Assembly: GCF_023101765.2 (NCBI RefSeq)
Contig: NC_064239.1
Coordinates: forward strand, 11,552,315-11,616,314
Direction of reading: 5' to 3'
Length of the DNA: 64,000 bases
DNA from: Spodoptera frugiperda
Lineage: Eukaryota; Arthropoda; Insecta; Lepidoptera; Noctuidae
Shown here piece after piece: positions 34,971-46,400 of this stretch. A model generated the notes under the pieces. The model worked only from the letters and a program-made list of their open reading frames with translations. It had not been told where the DNA came from and made no database searches. Numbering within the stretch: position 1 is the stretch's first letter; each line of letters opens with the position of its first letter. The translations under genes were made by a program, and so were the position numbers.

Positions 34971-35130
34971 TTTTTTTATGGTATAAGCCGGTAAATGAGC
35001 AGACGGATCACCGGATGGTAAGCAATCGCCGCCGCCCATGGCAAGGCTCAAACACAACACAAGCGTTGTTTCACGTCGGTTTTCTGTGAGTCATTTCCAT
35101 TCGTGCCGAAGTATGGCTCTCCCACACTTA
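34971..35130 (+). repeat. Dispersed repeat family A with internal deletion
   Basis: Both ends are intact, but about 140 bases between GCCGCCCATGG and AAACACAACACAAGCG are missing. Confidence 0.75.
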
Positions 35131-35309
35131 AACTGTTACAATTACAATATTTGGCCGAACAGACCTCATACTATACTACCGCCATCTGGTGAGCAAGATT
35201 AGTTGCTTATATCAGCCAGCTGTAGTCAAAAGCAGCATTTTTCAAGCATTCTGAGTAAACCAGAAAACACTGCCATACATTTAAGTGCTCTCCACAAAAA
35301 CACATTCCC

Positions 35310-37464
35310 TTACTGTGCTGTCTCAATTTGCAGTCTCTTTATCTTAATCGGTAATATCTTCACCATCTCTTGGCATAAAGAGAACTCTTCTCGCATCATT
35401 GCAGCCGCATCCTCGCAGTTCATACAAATATCAACGACTGCTTGGTAAGAATCATAGCTCTTTTGTACATTTCTTAACTGTAATACCTTGTCTACAGCGA
35501 CTCTCTTCATGCTATTCCTACCGATAAACGCGAGCGCACTGATGACAGGTCGAACTAATTCTAACGCTAATTTCACAGGCATTTTACCATCTTTATCTTT
35601 AACAGAGTTCAAGAAATGATCAAAGTTCTCAATACTCTTCTCACAAAGACTGTTAATTTTCTTCAATGCGTGCGGTGTTGGTTTATCAGTAGACTTGTTT
35701 AGTTTTTCGAGCTTAATATTAAGGATATCAGAGTATACTTCACCAAGTTCATACCAGAGTTGCCTGCAGTATTGTAGGTAGTATACTGGATTGATTTCTT
35801 TTAGTAAGTCTTCTAGCATGTCGATTCTTCTCTTGTGCATTTTTGCGCGTCTTTCATCGTCCTCTTCAAAGAAGGCGAGGTAGCTGTATGACTGGGAACT
35901 ATCCTGTACAAGTTCTATGTAGTCAGAAGCTAAGGTATCAAGTTTGTAGTACTCTTTGGCTTTGTTCAACCAAGTCTGACAGCTCAAGAAGACTTCTCTA
36001 GCATCCTGGTAAGTGAGAAGGAACTTGTCTCCAACTTTGCTCTCATATTTTGAAACATCTAGATCTGTAAATACTAACTTTGTGATATCACCTCCACAGA
36101 TGTTTTCTTGGTCTTCCAATGTGAGATCGGACATATCTGTAAAGTTGAGAAGTAGTATGATTAGTACAAAAGTACAGTTTATTTACATAATAATATGTAT
36201 AACAACATGGTAGTTATGACCTGGCAGAAGTCAATTAAGAGGATAATAAGGCTGGATAAATAACAAAATATATAAAATATTAAAGATTCAACTACAGTCA
36301 TCTTATCAGCCGTAAGATAGACCTCCCCCAATGTCTTTCAGATAGACCGGTTGGAAGCGACTAATCAGGCAATCTGTCTACCTTGTGGGTGGATGTCCTA
36401 TGCTAATCATCTAAACTAAGTATATTAGCATTTAGATATCAATAAAAGCCCTAAACAGAATCTTTGTATGCAAATTAAAGAGAATAGAGAGACATTATAC
36501 CTGTCACATCTTCAGTCATTTGTTCAGAATCATTCATAAGCCTCGCTTTAGATGAGGTCATGAGCAGAATGCAATATTTGGCCCAACACCGAGCCACATC
36601 AGCTGATCTATGCTTAAATGTCTCAATCTTAGCTTGAAACACTTCATCATTATTATCTGAGGAGCCCAATTTCTCTTCATATTGCTCTAGGATAGTTGAA
36701 GCTGCTGCCAAATGGTGCCTGGACTGGAAAAACCCATTCTGTTCTGCAAAGAACTGTGATAATGTTGCAGAGTTTAGTGCCCAGTCAATAGGTTCATAAT
36801 CGTTGTACTGTAACTGCCTTCGCAGTGTCACATGACAATAAATAGCTGATTTCAAGTTCTCCCTCAAAGAACCAAACACTTGTGCTAGGTAATACAGAGT
36901 TAGTGTGTGTGCTTTCTCAAGTAACATGAAGTCACCCATAGGACTCTCCCCTGTAGGGCTCACGATCTGTTCAATAGGCAAAGGCAACTGCAGTGTGCAT
37001 TTAAAATTCTCATATAACTCTTTAGCTTGTATCAAATAAGTTTTCGCCTTATCCGGCGCATCACGATTTGACCACAGAATACCCAAGTTATTATAAACAT
37101 TTATCAGAGTGATTATTATTTCTGGTTTCGAAGAATTTGGCGAAAGCAAGTCAATGGCTTCTGACAAAACCTTTTCACTTGATGTCAGCTCTTCTGTTTC
37201 CATATCAATGATACCAATGTTAAGTAAAACTGTTCCTAACATGGCTTGGAGCTTCAGGTCATCCAAGCTAGTCGGATTATCAATTAATTTCTTCAAACTG
37301 TCCCCCATAGAGACCAGTATTCCTTTAGCTTTGTATTTGGACATGTAAGGCTCATTTTCCGGATCATTCTTGCTATCCTCGTCAAGCAGTTTTCGGATCT
37401 TACCATAATTTTCTTTAAAATCATTAAGTATCTCCTTTTCCGACATATCTGCGCTCACACTCAT
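35310..37464 (-). CDS. KIFBP: KIF1-binding protein homologue
   Basis: Two exons on the - strand, 37464-36501 and 36136-35310, join as G/gtataa ... cag/AT, completing an Asp, to give 596 residues (human KIFBP is 621). KIFBP is a TPR-like cytosolic protein that binds the motor domains of certain kinesins and blocks their microtubule binding, affecting axonal and mitochondrial transport. The first exon carries the helical repeat region (DDLKLQAMLGTVLLNIGIID, NVYNNLGILWSNRDAPDKAK), and the second the C-terminal helical domain (INPVYYLQYCRQLWYELGEV, ALKKINSLCEKSIENFDHFL). The start ATG at 37464 is followed by an acidic helix. It converges on the UGT locus and lies head-to-tail behind MIER1. Assignment rests on several long stretches typical of the family. 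Confidence 0.92.
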
Positions 37465-38387
37465 TGTTTTATTTTGACTATAAAAATAATCAATATAACC
37501 TACAACAAACTTTATCCTCTTAGAAATCGCGAGTAGACATTAACATATTTTCAATATACAATGTATCTTAGTGCCGTAAAAATAATTTTCGTACACTAAA
37601 ACCATAAAATATTTGATTTGATAACCTTTTCGAATTCGACAAAATTGTTTTTTACGTGAATGAGTGACGTTTTATTCTGTCCCTTTGGGTATATGTATTC
37701 TGTGATTGTCAAGTTTATTCTACGGAAAACTAGAAAAACTAAACGGAGGTAAAAAATCTAATTTCTGAACGAAATAGTATTATGCTGCCATCTGTCTGGT
37801 GTAGAGGTAAATTACTAAGGAAAACTGAAATTGACTAATAATATTTTTGCTATCTTGTGGTTACTTGCATCGTGAATTAGTCATTCGAATTCCAAATAAA
37901 TTTAATATGAAAACTATAACTAGAACTGCATTCGACTCAATTTCCTTATAAATTTTGTTTAAATTACTGTAGCCAGGCTCACTACTTTAGCCTTTATTAT
38001 CAAAGTACCTTCATATAGGACATAAGGCATGTAAATAAAGTAACAAAGTTATTTGCACTGTTTATTCTTATATCAATTACCACATAATTTTATACACCAC
38101 CCACTTGAAGATGGGTACATACACAAACATTCATATCATTCAGCATAATTCCCTTATTCACAAACATGTAACATAATTTTACAGCTTTATTATTTACATT
38201 GTACTGTTTAAAATGTTAAAATACAAAATGTCCTAAGTCAGTCCATAATATTACATTAGTGTTATAAAAACAAAACATGGATTAGTTTCATGAATAAGGA
38301 AAAAATACCCTTATGTCTAATAACAACATAGTTAAGTATGTTACAAACAGTGCTTTCTACGAATGGCCTATGCCAATAATACATGTA
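37465..38387. other. Intergenic: KIFBP promoter side and MIER1 3' UTR
   Basis: No gene. The right half is likely MIER1 3' UTR on the - strand, with several TTTATT (AATAAA reversed) sites, for instance near 38060 and 38183. Confidence 0.5.
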
Positions 38388-39581
38388 TTAGGAGCCAGTT
38401 GGAGGCTCTGGGTCCTCCATGGACAGGGCCCGTGGAGGTGGTGTGTGGGTGTTTAGCTGGGAAAACACCTCATTTTCACCTATAGCCAAGGGGTCAGGCT
38501 GTGTGGCTGGTGAGGGACCAAACTCCATCATTGGAGACGGAGACACTGGCCTCACAACACCGGCCCCTGACGCCTCCTGTTCCTCCAAAAATCTGTCCAT
38601 GTAGTCTGTGTGTCCAGGGTGTAAAGTATACTTCTTTTTCTCCAATCGAGCTTTGTTAGCAAATATATCATGCCGTTCTGTCTTTTTCCAAATATAATAA
38701 AATTGTACCAGTTCTCCAACTGACCGTGTCCTCACTTTGTATTGTCTGATCAAATGGAAGTCCTTGCCATGGGCTTTGAGGCCATTTTCAAAATTGCGGC
38801 ATTCTTCTTCTGACCAAAGACTAGCATGAGCTGGTGTCTGGGCAGAGATGCGCCGCCGCCGCAATGCTTCCTCAACATTGTGGCCACACTGTTGCAGTAG
38901 ATATAGGGCTTCCTCATCATCTCGTAGTTGTCTCCCTCGAGGGACGGCATCTACACCTGTTCCAGAGTTCATTGCACAGATTTTCTTCATGTACTCCTCT
39001 GTAACTTTTTCTTCCAACATGCTTGGGTTCCACAACAACTTGTCCTCATTTTCATAAGGTAATGCGTCATCATAGCTGCATAAACCCTCAGGTATTGCAG
39101 CCTGGTAGTCACTACCTACCATTATAGTCTTCTTCCAATCGTCCTCATCAGGACTGTAGTCATAGTCATCTTCTTCTTCAGAAGGCGGTCTTGAGCCAGA
39201 CCTAAGGCATCTTGTGGCTTCCGGACTAGTAGTCTCACTGTATAACTGCTGTAACGCTGACTCTGGTTTCTCAATTTCCTCGGGGACCACCTCAGGGGCC
39301 TGCTCGGGAGTGGGTTGTTTGTTGTCCATAGTTTTATCGTATCCGTACAGTGCTAGTAATTCTTCCAATGGCATATCACCTTCACGCTGAAGGCTGTTAA
39401 GTTCGGCTTTAGGGTCCTGTTGCTCTCCTGCCGCCAAAGCTTCTTCTTCGTCTAATGTTCTTTCGTCATCAAAGTCATTTACCATCATTTCAACAGAGGG
39501 CTCAAATAGAGACTTGTCGTTCCCCACGTCCATACTCGCATCGTGTTCGCTTACATTGGACACCAGCGCGCAATCTGACAT
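38388..39581 (-). CDS. MIER1: MIER1-type ELM2-SANT transcriptional corepressor, intronless
   Basis: A single open frame of 397 codons from the ATG at 39581 (MSDCALVSNV); the GTG three codons earlier is not a plausible start. The N-terminus is very acidic. It includes the MIER-family block GDMPLEELLALYGYD near residues 68-82. An ELM2 region around 150-207 (IMVGSDYQAAIPEGL .. LLWNP) recruits histone deacetylase. A SANT domain around 253-303 (LWSEEECRNFENGLKAHGKD, VQFYYIWKKTERHD) follows, then a proline-rich tail. The protein should act in the nucleus as a chromatin corepressor. No introns interrupt it, and I see no sign of decay. Divergent from TMEM87A, with 835 bp between the start codons. Confidence 0.92.
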   Translation of the reverse strand: MSDCALVSNVSEHDASMDVGNDKSLFEPSVEMMVNDFDDERTLDEEEALAAGEQQDPKAELNSLQREGDMPLEELLALYGYDKTMDNKQPTPEQAPEVVPEEIEKPESALQQLYSETTSPEATRCLRSGSRPPSEEEDDYDYSPDEDDWKKTIMVGSDYQAAIPEGLCSYDDALPYENEDKLLWNPSMLEEKVTEEYMKKICAMNSGTGVDAVPRGRQLRDDEEALYLLQQCGHNVEEALRRRRISAQTPAHASLWSEEECRNFENGLKAHGKDFHLIRQYKVRTRSVGELVQFYYIWKKTERHDIFANKARLEKKKYTLHPGHTDYMDRFLEEQEASGAGVVRPVSPSPMMEFGPSPATQPDPLAIGENEVFSQLNTHTPPPRALSMEDPEPPTGS

Positions 39582-40416
39582 GACTACCACGGTACCACAC
39601 TATGGATATTGTATCACCAAAACATGATAAGCATTCAGTGTTATTATTAGTAATTTACGTAATTTAATATTAAAATAAATAGAAAACATTACAATTATGA
39701 CATATTATGCGATTATTTGTGAATTAAATGAAGAACAAAACAAAAATATTTTGACACGACAACCATAGGTTTCGTGAATGCATTCTATGAACTGTCAGTG
39801 TCAAATTTTTTTTTAGTGGTTCTTGATATCTAGTCTTTTTATATTTATCAAAAACTACTGTAATATTTTAGTTTAAAAACACAAACACTATAACTAAGTA
39901 TTGTCGTCGACTGGAAATTCTTATTTGAAATACCTTAGTCTTTAATGTATTTTAACATCGTCATAACATTTTATAAAATTTTTTATTTTTGAAATCATTA
40001 GTCTGTTATGATGTTGTAATTGTGTCTTAATAAATAAATAAATAAATAAATTTTTTACAAAATTAACACCAATGTTTATATAAAGATGTCCTCTAAAGTA
40101 TGCATTGTTTTATTGGGAATTTTTACGATAATTTTCCGGACTGTATTGGCCGATTGGCTGTATCATACGAAACGAGCGAGACCTTTTTTGCCATTGCCAC
40201 GAATTTCAGTCGTTCAGTCACGTCAACACATCGGTTTCATTGTTCGTTCTTTCTCTCGCTTCGTCACGTCATTCAATGCAATGTCAAACAAATGTCTGTC
40301 AAGTGAATGCGTTTCTTTTTCGATTAATTGTTATTTGTAATTTAAACCAAATTAAAATGTTGTTTGGTAGCTTTATAATATTTATAAAATAATTTGTGAA
40401 TGCTCCGTCTGAAACA
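39582..40416. promoter_or_regulatory. Divergent intergenic region between MIER1 and TMEM87A
   Basis: 835 bp that must hold both promoters and 5' UTRs. Contains an (AAAT)n tract at 40029-40050. The open frames near 40086-40340 (beginning MSSKVCIVLLG) lack splice continuity with TMEM87A; they may be upstream ORFs or chance. No specific factor site is claimed. Confidence 0.5.
40029..40050. repeat. (AAAT)n microsatellite
   Basis: Five tandem TAAA units inside the MIER1/TMEM87A intergenic region. Confidence 0.9.
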
Positions 40417-43400
40417 ATGACGATGTTGCGGATTCTATGTATATTTTTTGTAGCAATCGCCAAAGTAACGCACGGCTTTTCGGACATTGGAAAATGGGAT
40501 TTGCCGCTGAATGGGGTGAGGATTATGTTATATTTCGTGATGTGATAGTTCGCTATGTAATACAATATTGCTATTACCTCCATATTAGACGCTATAAAAC
40601 TCATTTAATGCAATACACACTTGTTTATAGTCTATCAATTATTCCCCAGGATATTCTTTATGACTTTCTGAGTCATAATATTTGTAAATTATTTAATTCA
40701 CAATATATTTAAAATATTTAATTGGTATCAACCCTATAGATTGTTTATTATACAAATATACAATACCATGTTACATAAGGAAAATAATATTTATAAAATA
40801 AGGGGAAATACCATCCATTTAATTGATTGTTGCTATGTTACCTGAATTCTGTAATGAGACTACAGAACTAGGAGTTTTATTGAACAATAAAATTTGTCAT
40901 TTATAACCCGTAGAGTAAGCAATATTTTTCAACCTTGCATAATGCAAAGGTAATGTTTTTATTCTGCCTAATGAAGTAATGAAGTTTTAGTTTTCATCAA
41001 AAGTTGTATGTATGACATTTTCATATTGTTTTTCAGGACAATTGTGTGTTTACACTAGCTAAGTCACTATTTAAGGATTCTCAGCTTATTATAATGTGTA
41101 AGTATTATCTATTTATTAGCTAATAGTTTAGAATCTATAGTAATGCTTGTTGCTAAATTTAATGAAATCAGTTTTTTTTTATTTGGCAAAATCCAATTTT
41201 GTACTTGCCTGTAATGTAAGCTTTTAAAAAACCTTAAAATCAGTGTGAACATGTGAACATTTTAGTTTGTTATTAATTTCACTGAACACTCTTTAGAAAT
41301 ACATTTAATCAAGCTCCCATATATTTCCAATTCATGACTGGACATTGTGTTATTCAGTTTATAAGTAAAATAAATATACTATGGAGTTCTAATATAATGT
41401 TGCCTGTTGCCACTATTACAGAAATACTAGCTGTAAAATGTATCCTGTGTCTATACACATTCTATTCTATTCTACAAAGTCTATTGCCATCAATAGACTT
41501 ACCATCTGTTACATTTTACTCTAATATAATTTATTTCTCCCGTTACTGATGAGCTTCTGAATTTTATATATAAAAATGTAATAACAAGTATTGGAAAATA
41601 AATATAGATGGAAATCAAAATATATCATAAGCTATGTTAGTTTATCTACAAAATTTCTGAACAAACCAGATTTAAGCAGTATTTCATATGAATCATAGTT
41701 TATCATGTAATTATTAATAACTTGTTAACAGAGTAGGTATAGACATACTTAGGTGTACTTAATCATGCAATATTTGTAGCCAGTTTTATTAATAAAGACC
41801 GAACTTCGAAAAACAATGGAGAATAGGCTTGTTTAACAATATGTTTGAATAAAACATAACTGTTGAAGTGTTATTATGCATGCATAGGTAATTAGTTTAT
41901 ATTAGCTACCCACTGCTCAGCTACTTTTGGTCTAAGCATGATGTATAGCCTAGCCAAGCCATACAAAGACTTTGAAACATAACAATAATTTTTAGATCAA
42001 AACCAGTTCTGGGGATTAATGTATTAAACCTAGTAGCAAGTAAACTTTCAGCTTGTTATATAGTTATTCAAGACATATTTACGCGTACAAAGGGTATCGA
42101 AATTGCCCAACTCTGATTAAAGTCACACTCTACGCCCTAGTTAGGGGTTGAAGAGTGCTTAAAAAGAAAGAAAAATCACATAATTACGTACTATAATATA
42201 TTTACGTATACAGTGTCGTAGCGCAACTAAAGGTAGCCAATAGCCTGTAACAAAAGACTCCCCAATGATTTAATAACCAAATGCATAAAAAAATCAAATC
42301 AGACTTTAAAACCAGAGACTCAATGTTCAAATTGCCCAAAATCAGTCAACATTGATGACTGATCGTTAACGCTAATTGTCTATTAGGTAAACTATTAACA
42401 AACCAATGCGATACTAGTTCAATTTTAATTGAATACTGTATAGTACTTGTTATGGAGTACCTTATCGACGGACATAGATGAGTTATCAAATGCTTTTAAG
42501 ATAACGATAGCGGATCGAGTTGATAACTCGATACTCTAACTCTCTCTCTGAGCGTATGACATAGGCACTGAATCATACTGAAACACTCGTTAGCTAGCAT
42601 TCTATTGTTCGCCACACCTTACAATCAGTTTACAGGACAATGTACTGAGTATAATCTCCATAAATAAACGCAATTATATCCGCGTACCATATCAAAAGAT
42701 AGTCTTACGTTTTCCTTGTTTTAACAGCTTTTCAAGTAATAATGCAGCTTAATTAATGCTCTATAAGGTTGCTTTTCCATCACAGGTGTGGTATGTAGTT
42801 ATGCTATGGAGATATAATAACTAGCTAAGCTGTGAAACTATGTGTCCGTTTCCACTGATACTAAGCTATGAGGAAGATGCGCAGCTCGAATATGCAATGT
42901 ATCGATATAGTAGGGAAGCCGTCCATAGCACGCATCTTGCCATAAATCTAAAAACTTAGCTGAGTCCGTTTCCACCAGTGCTAAGCTATGTGTACCAATG
43001 AATATGATTGGTAGAAGCCAAACGCATCCACAGCAACGTAACATAGCAAATCTCTGGTGGAAAAGCAATCTAAGACGCCGACGATTTCTAAAACAAAAGC
43101 TGTCCCCAATGTCAGATTGACTAGTGGCTAGAGGGTCGCTGCCAGCAACCTGCATCCAACGGTTCTCAGCGACCTTTGCACAGAACACATATCAATTAAT
43201 TATCAATGATGTTCAAAACCTACGATTCCAATTAATTCACAATTAACCTCTTGTATGCCGTACATAAGACACAATAAAAATACATTGTGTCTGTCGTGGA
43301 TCCACGTTTGGCACACGATGGGTTAAAAGCATGACAAGTGAACGTTGTAGATATTAGAGAGGGACAATATTTTCATTAGTTTTCAACTTTAAATAAACTT

Positions 43401-46400
43401 AGTTCGTCAGAATATTAATTGTCTCATTGACAATATTTGCACAACTGCTAAGCACCTTCTGTAGAGTAAATTTTGTACCATATGCAAAGGCATATTGTAT
43501 TGTTGTACGTACTTAATTATAATTACTAATAAAAGTATGTCTGTCTGTAATATAGGAATGGCCTTGTCGAGAGTTGTCAGAATGGAATTTCGTATAATGT
43601 AGTTATTTGGTACTAAGTTTAAGCTTGCGTGTATGTATGCCACCCTACTTTATTAATAAGCTAATATGAAATTCGTCTATAGCAAGAATTAAAAGGTTTA
43701 ATAGAACACATAAGTATAGAACACATATGTTCTATTTCTATAACCTTTGTATTGAAAGCAGTAGGTACCATAAACAAAACATAGGCGCAATGACCTCATT
43801 GCTAACCTTGGAGTTTTAACTAAACAAATAAAATCTTACTAGTATTGTAAATGCGAAAGTTTGTGTGTATATTTGGTACTCAATCACGTCAAAACTGTTG
43901 AAGGGATCAGGATTAAATTTAGTACAGGGGAAGGTTATAGTTTGGAATAACATATAGGCTATTTTTTTATCCCACGGAATGTAAAGCCGTAACAGAAACT
44001 AGTTTCAAATATGGAACAGTGAAACAAGTTTCAAATACGGTCATTGTTGATTGATGCTAGTCTGACAATCCTCATAAAGTATCCGGGACAGTCCACTGCT
44101 GGACTATGTCTCTCCTCTGCATAGGCAGGCAGGTTGGAGGTCCATAACAAAGTTTATTAAAAATCGTTGAAGCTTCTATTAAATTTGTAGTGTTGTCCCT
44201 AAATCGGTTCTTAATACACCTTCAGAAACCAGTATTTTCTTCTCCTCTAATTATATCTTCGGATTTATTTCGTTGCCGGATCCAAGACAGTTATTCATGT
44301 CCCTAAGACGGACTTCAGAGTTTCGGAATTTTCATGGTTGTATCTATCCTAGATCCGGGCTTACAGGATTTGCCACGGTTTTGAAAGGATGGGCTTGCTT
44401 GATTTAACAAAATACCCCTCGGAAGGAATATTGGTGGCGAGTCATTATAAGACGTTTTAATTGTTTACCTTCAAAGCAAAAACCTACGTATCGTTAGCTA
44501 TCTATGCTAAAATAGATCCTATTTTAATGATTTAGAGTTTAAAATAAATTGCATTTTGTTTCAGTTAAATGCGACGTAGTGAATGCGACTGATGTGAATA
44601 TCAACTACCAGTGGGCGAAAACTAAATGTTCTCCAGATTATTTGCATTATTTTGAACAGGTAATGAGATTTGTTACACACTTATTATATCACACGCTCGA
44701 ACCACGCAGAGTAAAAAAAGAAACGTTAAGAAAAAAGAAAGTCGGTGTAATCGTCCCCTTTTTTGGAGTTCGATAAAAATAAGTGTCTACACACTCACTT
44801 TTCAGCCTTAAGACAGCCTGTTATAGACACAAAGATATCTTGTTTTCTGCAAAACAACTGTGTAGTTGTTTTGCAGAAAACAAGATATCTTTGACAAATA
44901 AAATTGGAGTAGAAATAAAGTACCTATATTTTACTTATTAATTATTTTTTGCCATGGTCGTCCCACTGCAGGGCAAACTTTGACTGCACGGTTGGCGCGG
45001 TGGCTGGGCAATTGGCTGCCGTGCAACGTGTAGCGGGTACGATTCCCGCACGGAGCAACTCTTTGTGTGATCCACAAATTGTTGTTTCGGGTCTGGGTGT
45101 CATGTGCATGTGAAATTGTACACAGGACAAAATCCTAATTTGGGGCAGCGTTTTTTAAAAAAAGAAAGAAAGGCCTCCCTAACCTCCTTCCAAAGTACCT
45201 ATATTGTTAATTATAATTAATACAGTACTTTAATACTCCAATAAGAGTATTCATATAGTAGACAATAGCCTACTATAGGAGTATAGGTACAAGTACATTA
45301 TAATTGCATATTTATAAGCAGTAATAATAAATTGAAACTGCAAGTGCAGGCCTTGTGGTAACTAGGACAAATATCCGCGCGCTTAGCCCTTATCATGAGT
45401 ACCTACTATCTACATATTCTCTGAATTAGGAGTTAAGGCAGAAATTGCGAGTGAAATTATTTCATTCGATATTTACCGGTGATAATATTCATTTATTATA
45501 CACCTGAACCTTTTGAACGCCAGAGCGTAAACACATCGGCGCCCCTTCTACGCCAAGCCACAAATTCAGTACAAAAACCTACAAAAAAAATAGTGATTCC
45601 AACATCTTAACGAAAAGTTATCGATAACCAATGAATCCGTGCTTTTCGTTCTATATTTTTTAAATAAATATTATTCGTTGCATTGGTCTTTTATTTAACT
45701 TGACCCTATTTGGTATCATACTATCATTAAACAGCAGTTACTAAGTTCTAAGCAACCTAAAAGCAAACATTAGAACTACAAACGAATAAATCAATAATAT
45801 AATAAGGTACATCACTAATCTGGTTCGTGACGTCATCCGCCGACGTGAAGACACGTCTCTGGCGTGGCTGGCACGACTTTTGACAACTTTCTCGCATGCG
45901 AGTAGGGATGTGATCATGTGATATTGTGGTACATAAAAAAAAAAAAATATTTTATTATTTAAAACAATTTAATCATCACTACATAGTATAAAACAAAGTC
46001 GCTTTTTCTGTCATGTTGTATGTCCCTATGAACGCTTAAATCTTTAAAACTACGCAACGGATTTTGATGCGGTTTTTTTAATAGATAGAGTAACTCATGA
46101 GGAAGGTTTTTATGTATAATACAGGTATAATATATCACCATTGCACCCATGCGAAGCTGGGGCGGGTCGCTAGTTTTACATATAATTATTAGTCGGATTC
46201 TTCGAAACTTGGCAAACTTATGTCATCCAAGTCCTTTTGCTGTTAAAATTTTAATATTACCACCGATCATCTATATATTAATACGTGATGCAAAAAATTT
46301 GGACCGCTTTTTACGAAAATTGCGCGGACGTTGGAGCATAAAATTTGGTACACTTATAGTTTATGTGTAGGAGAATTGCGGAACGTTAATATTTTTCAAA

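Noticed and set aside
40086..40340. Open frame starting MSSKVCIVLLG upstream of TMEM87A, with a hydrophobic N-terminus
   Set aside because: It has no downstream splice partner, no recognisable domain, and a second overlapping frame is equally open. The TMEM87A model starting at 40417 explains the region, so this is at most an upstream ORF.
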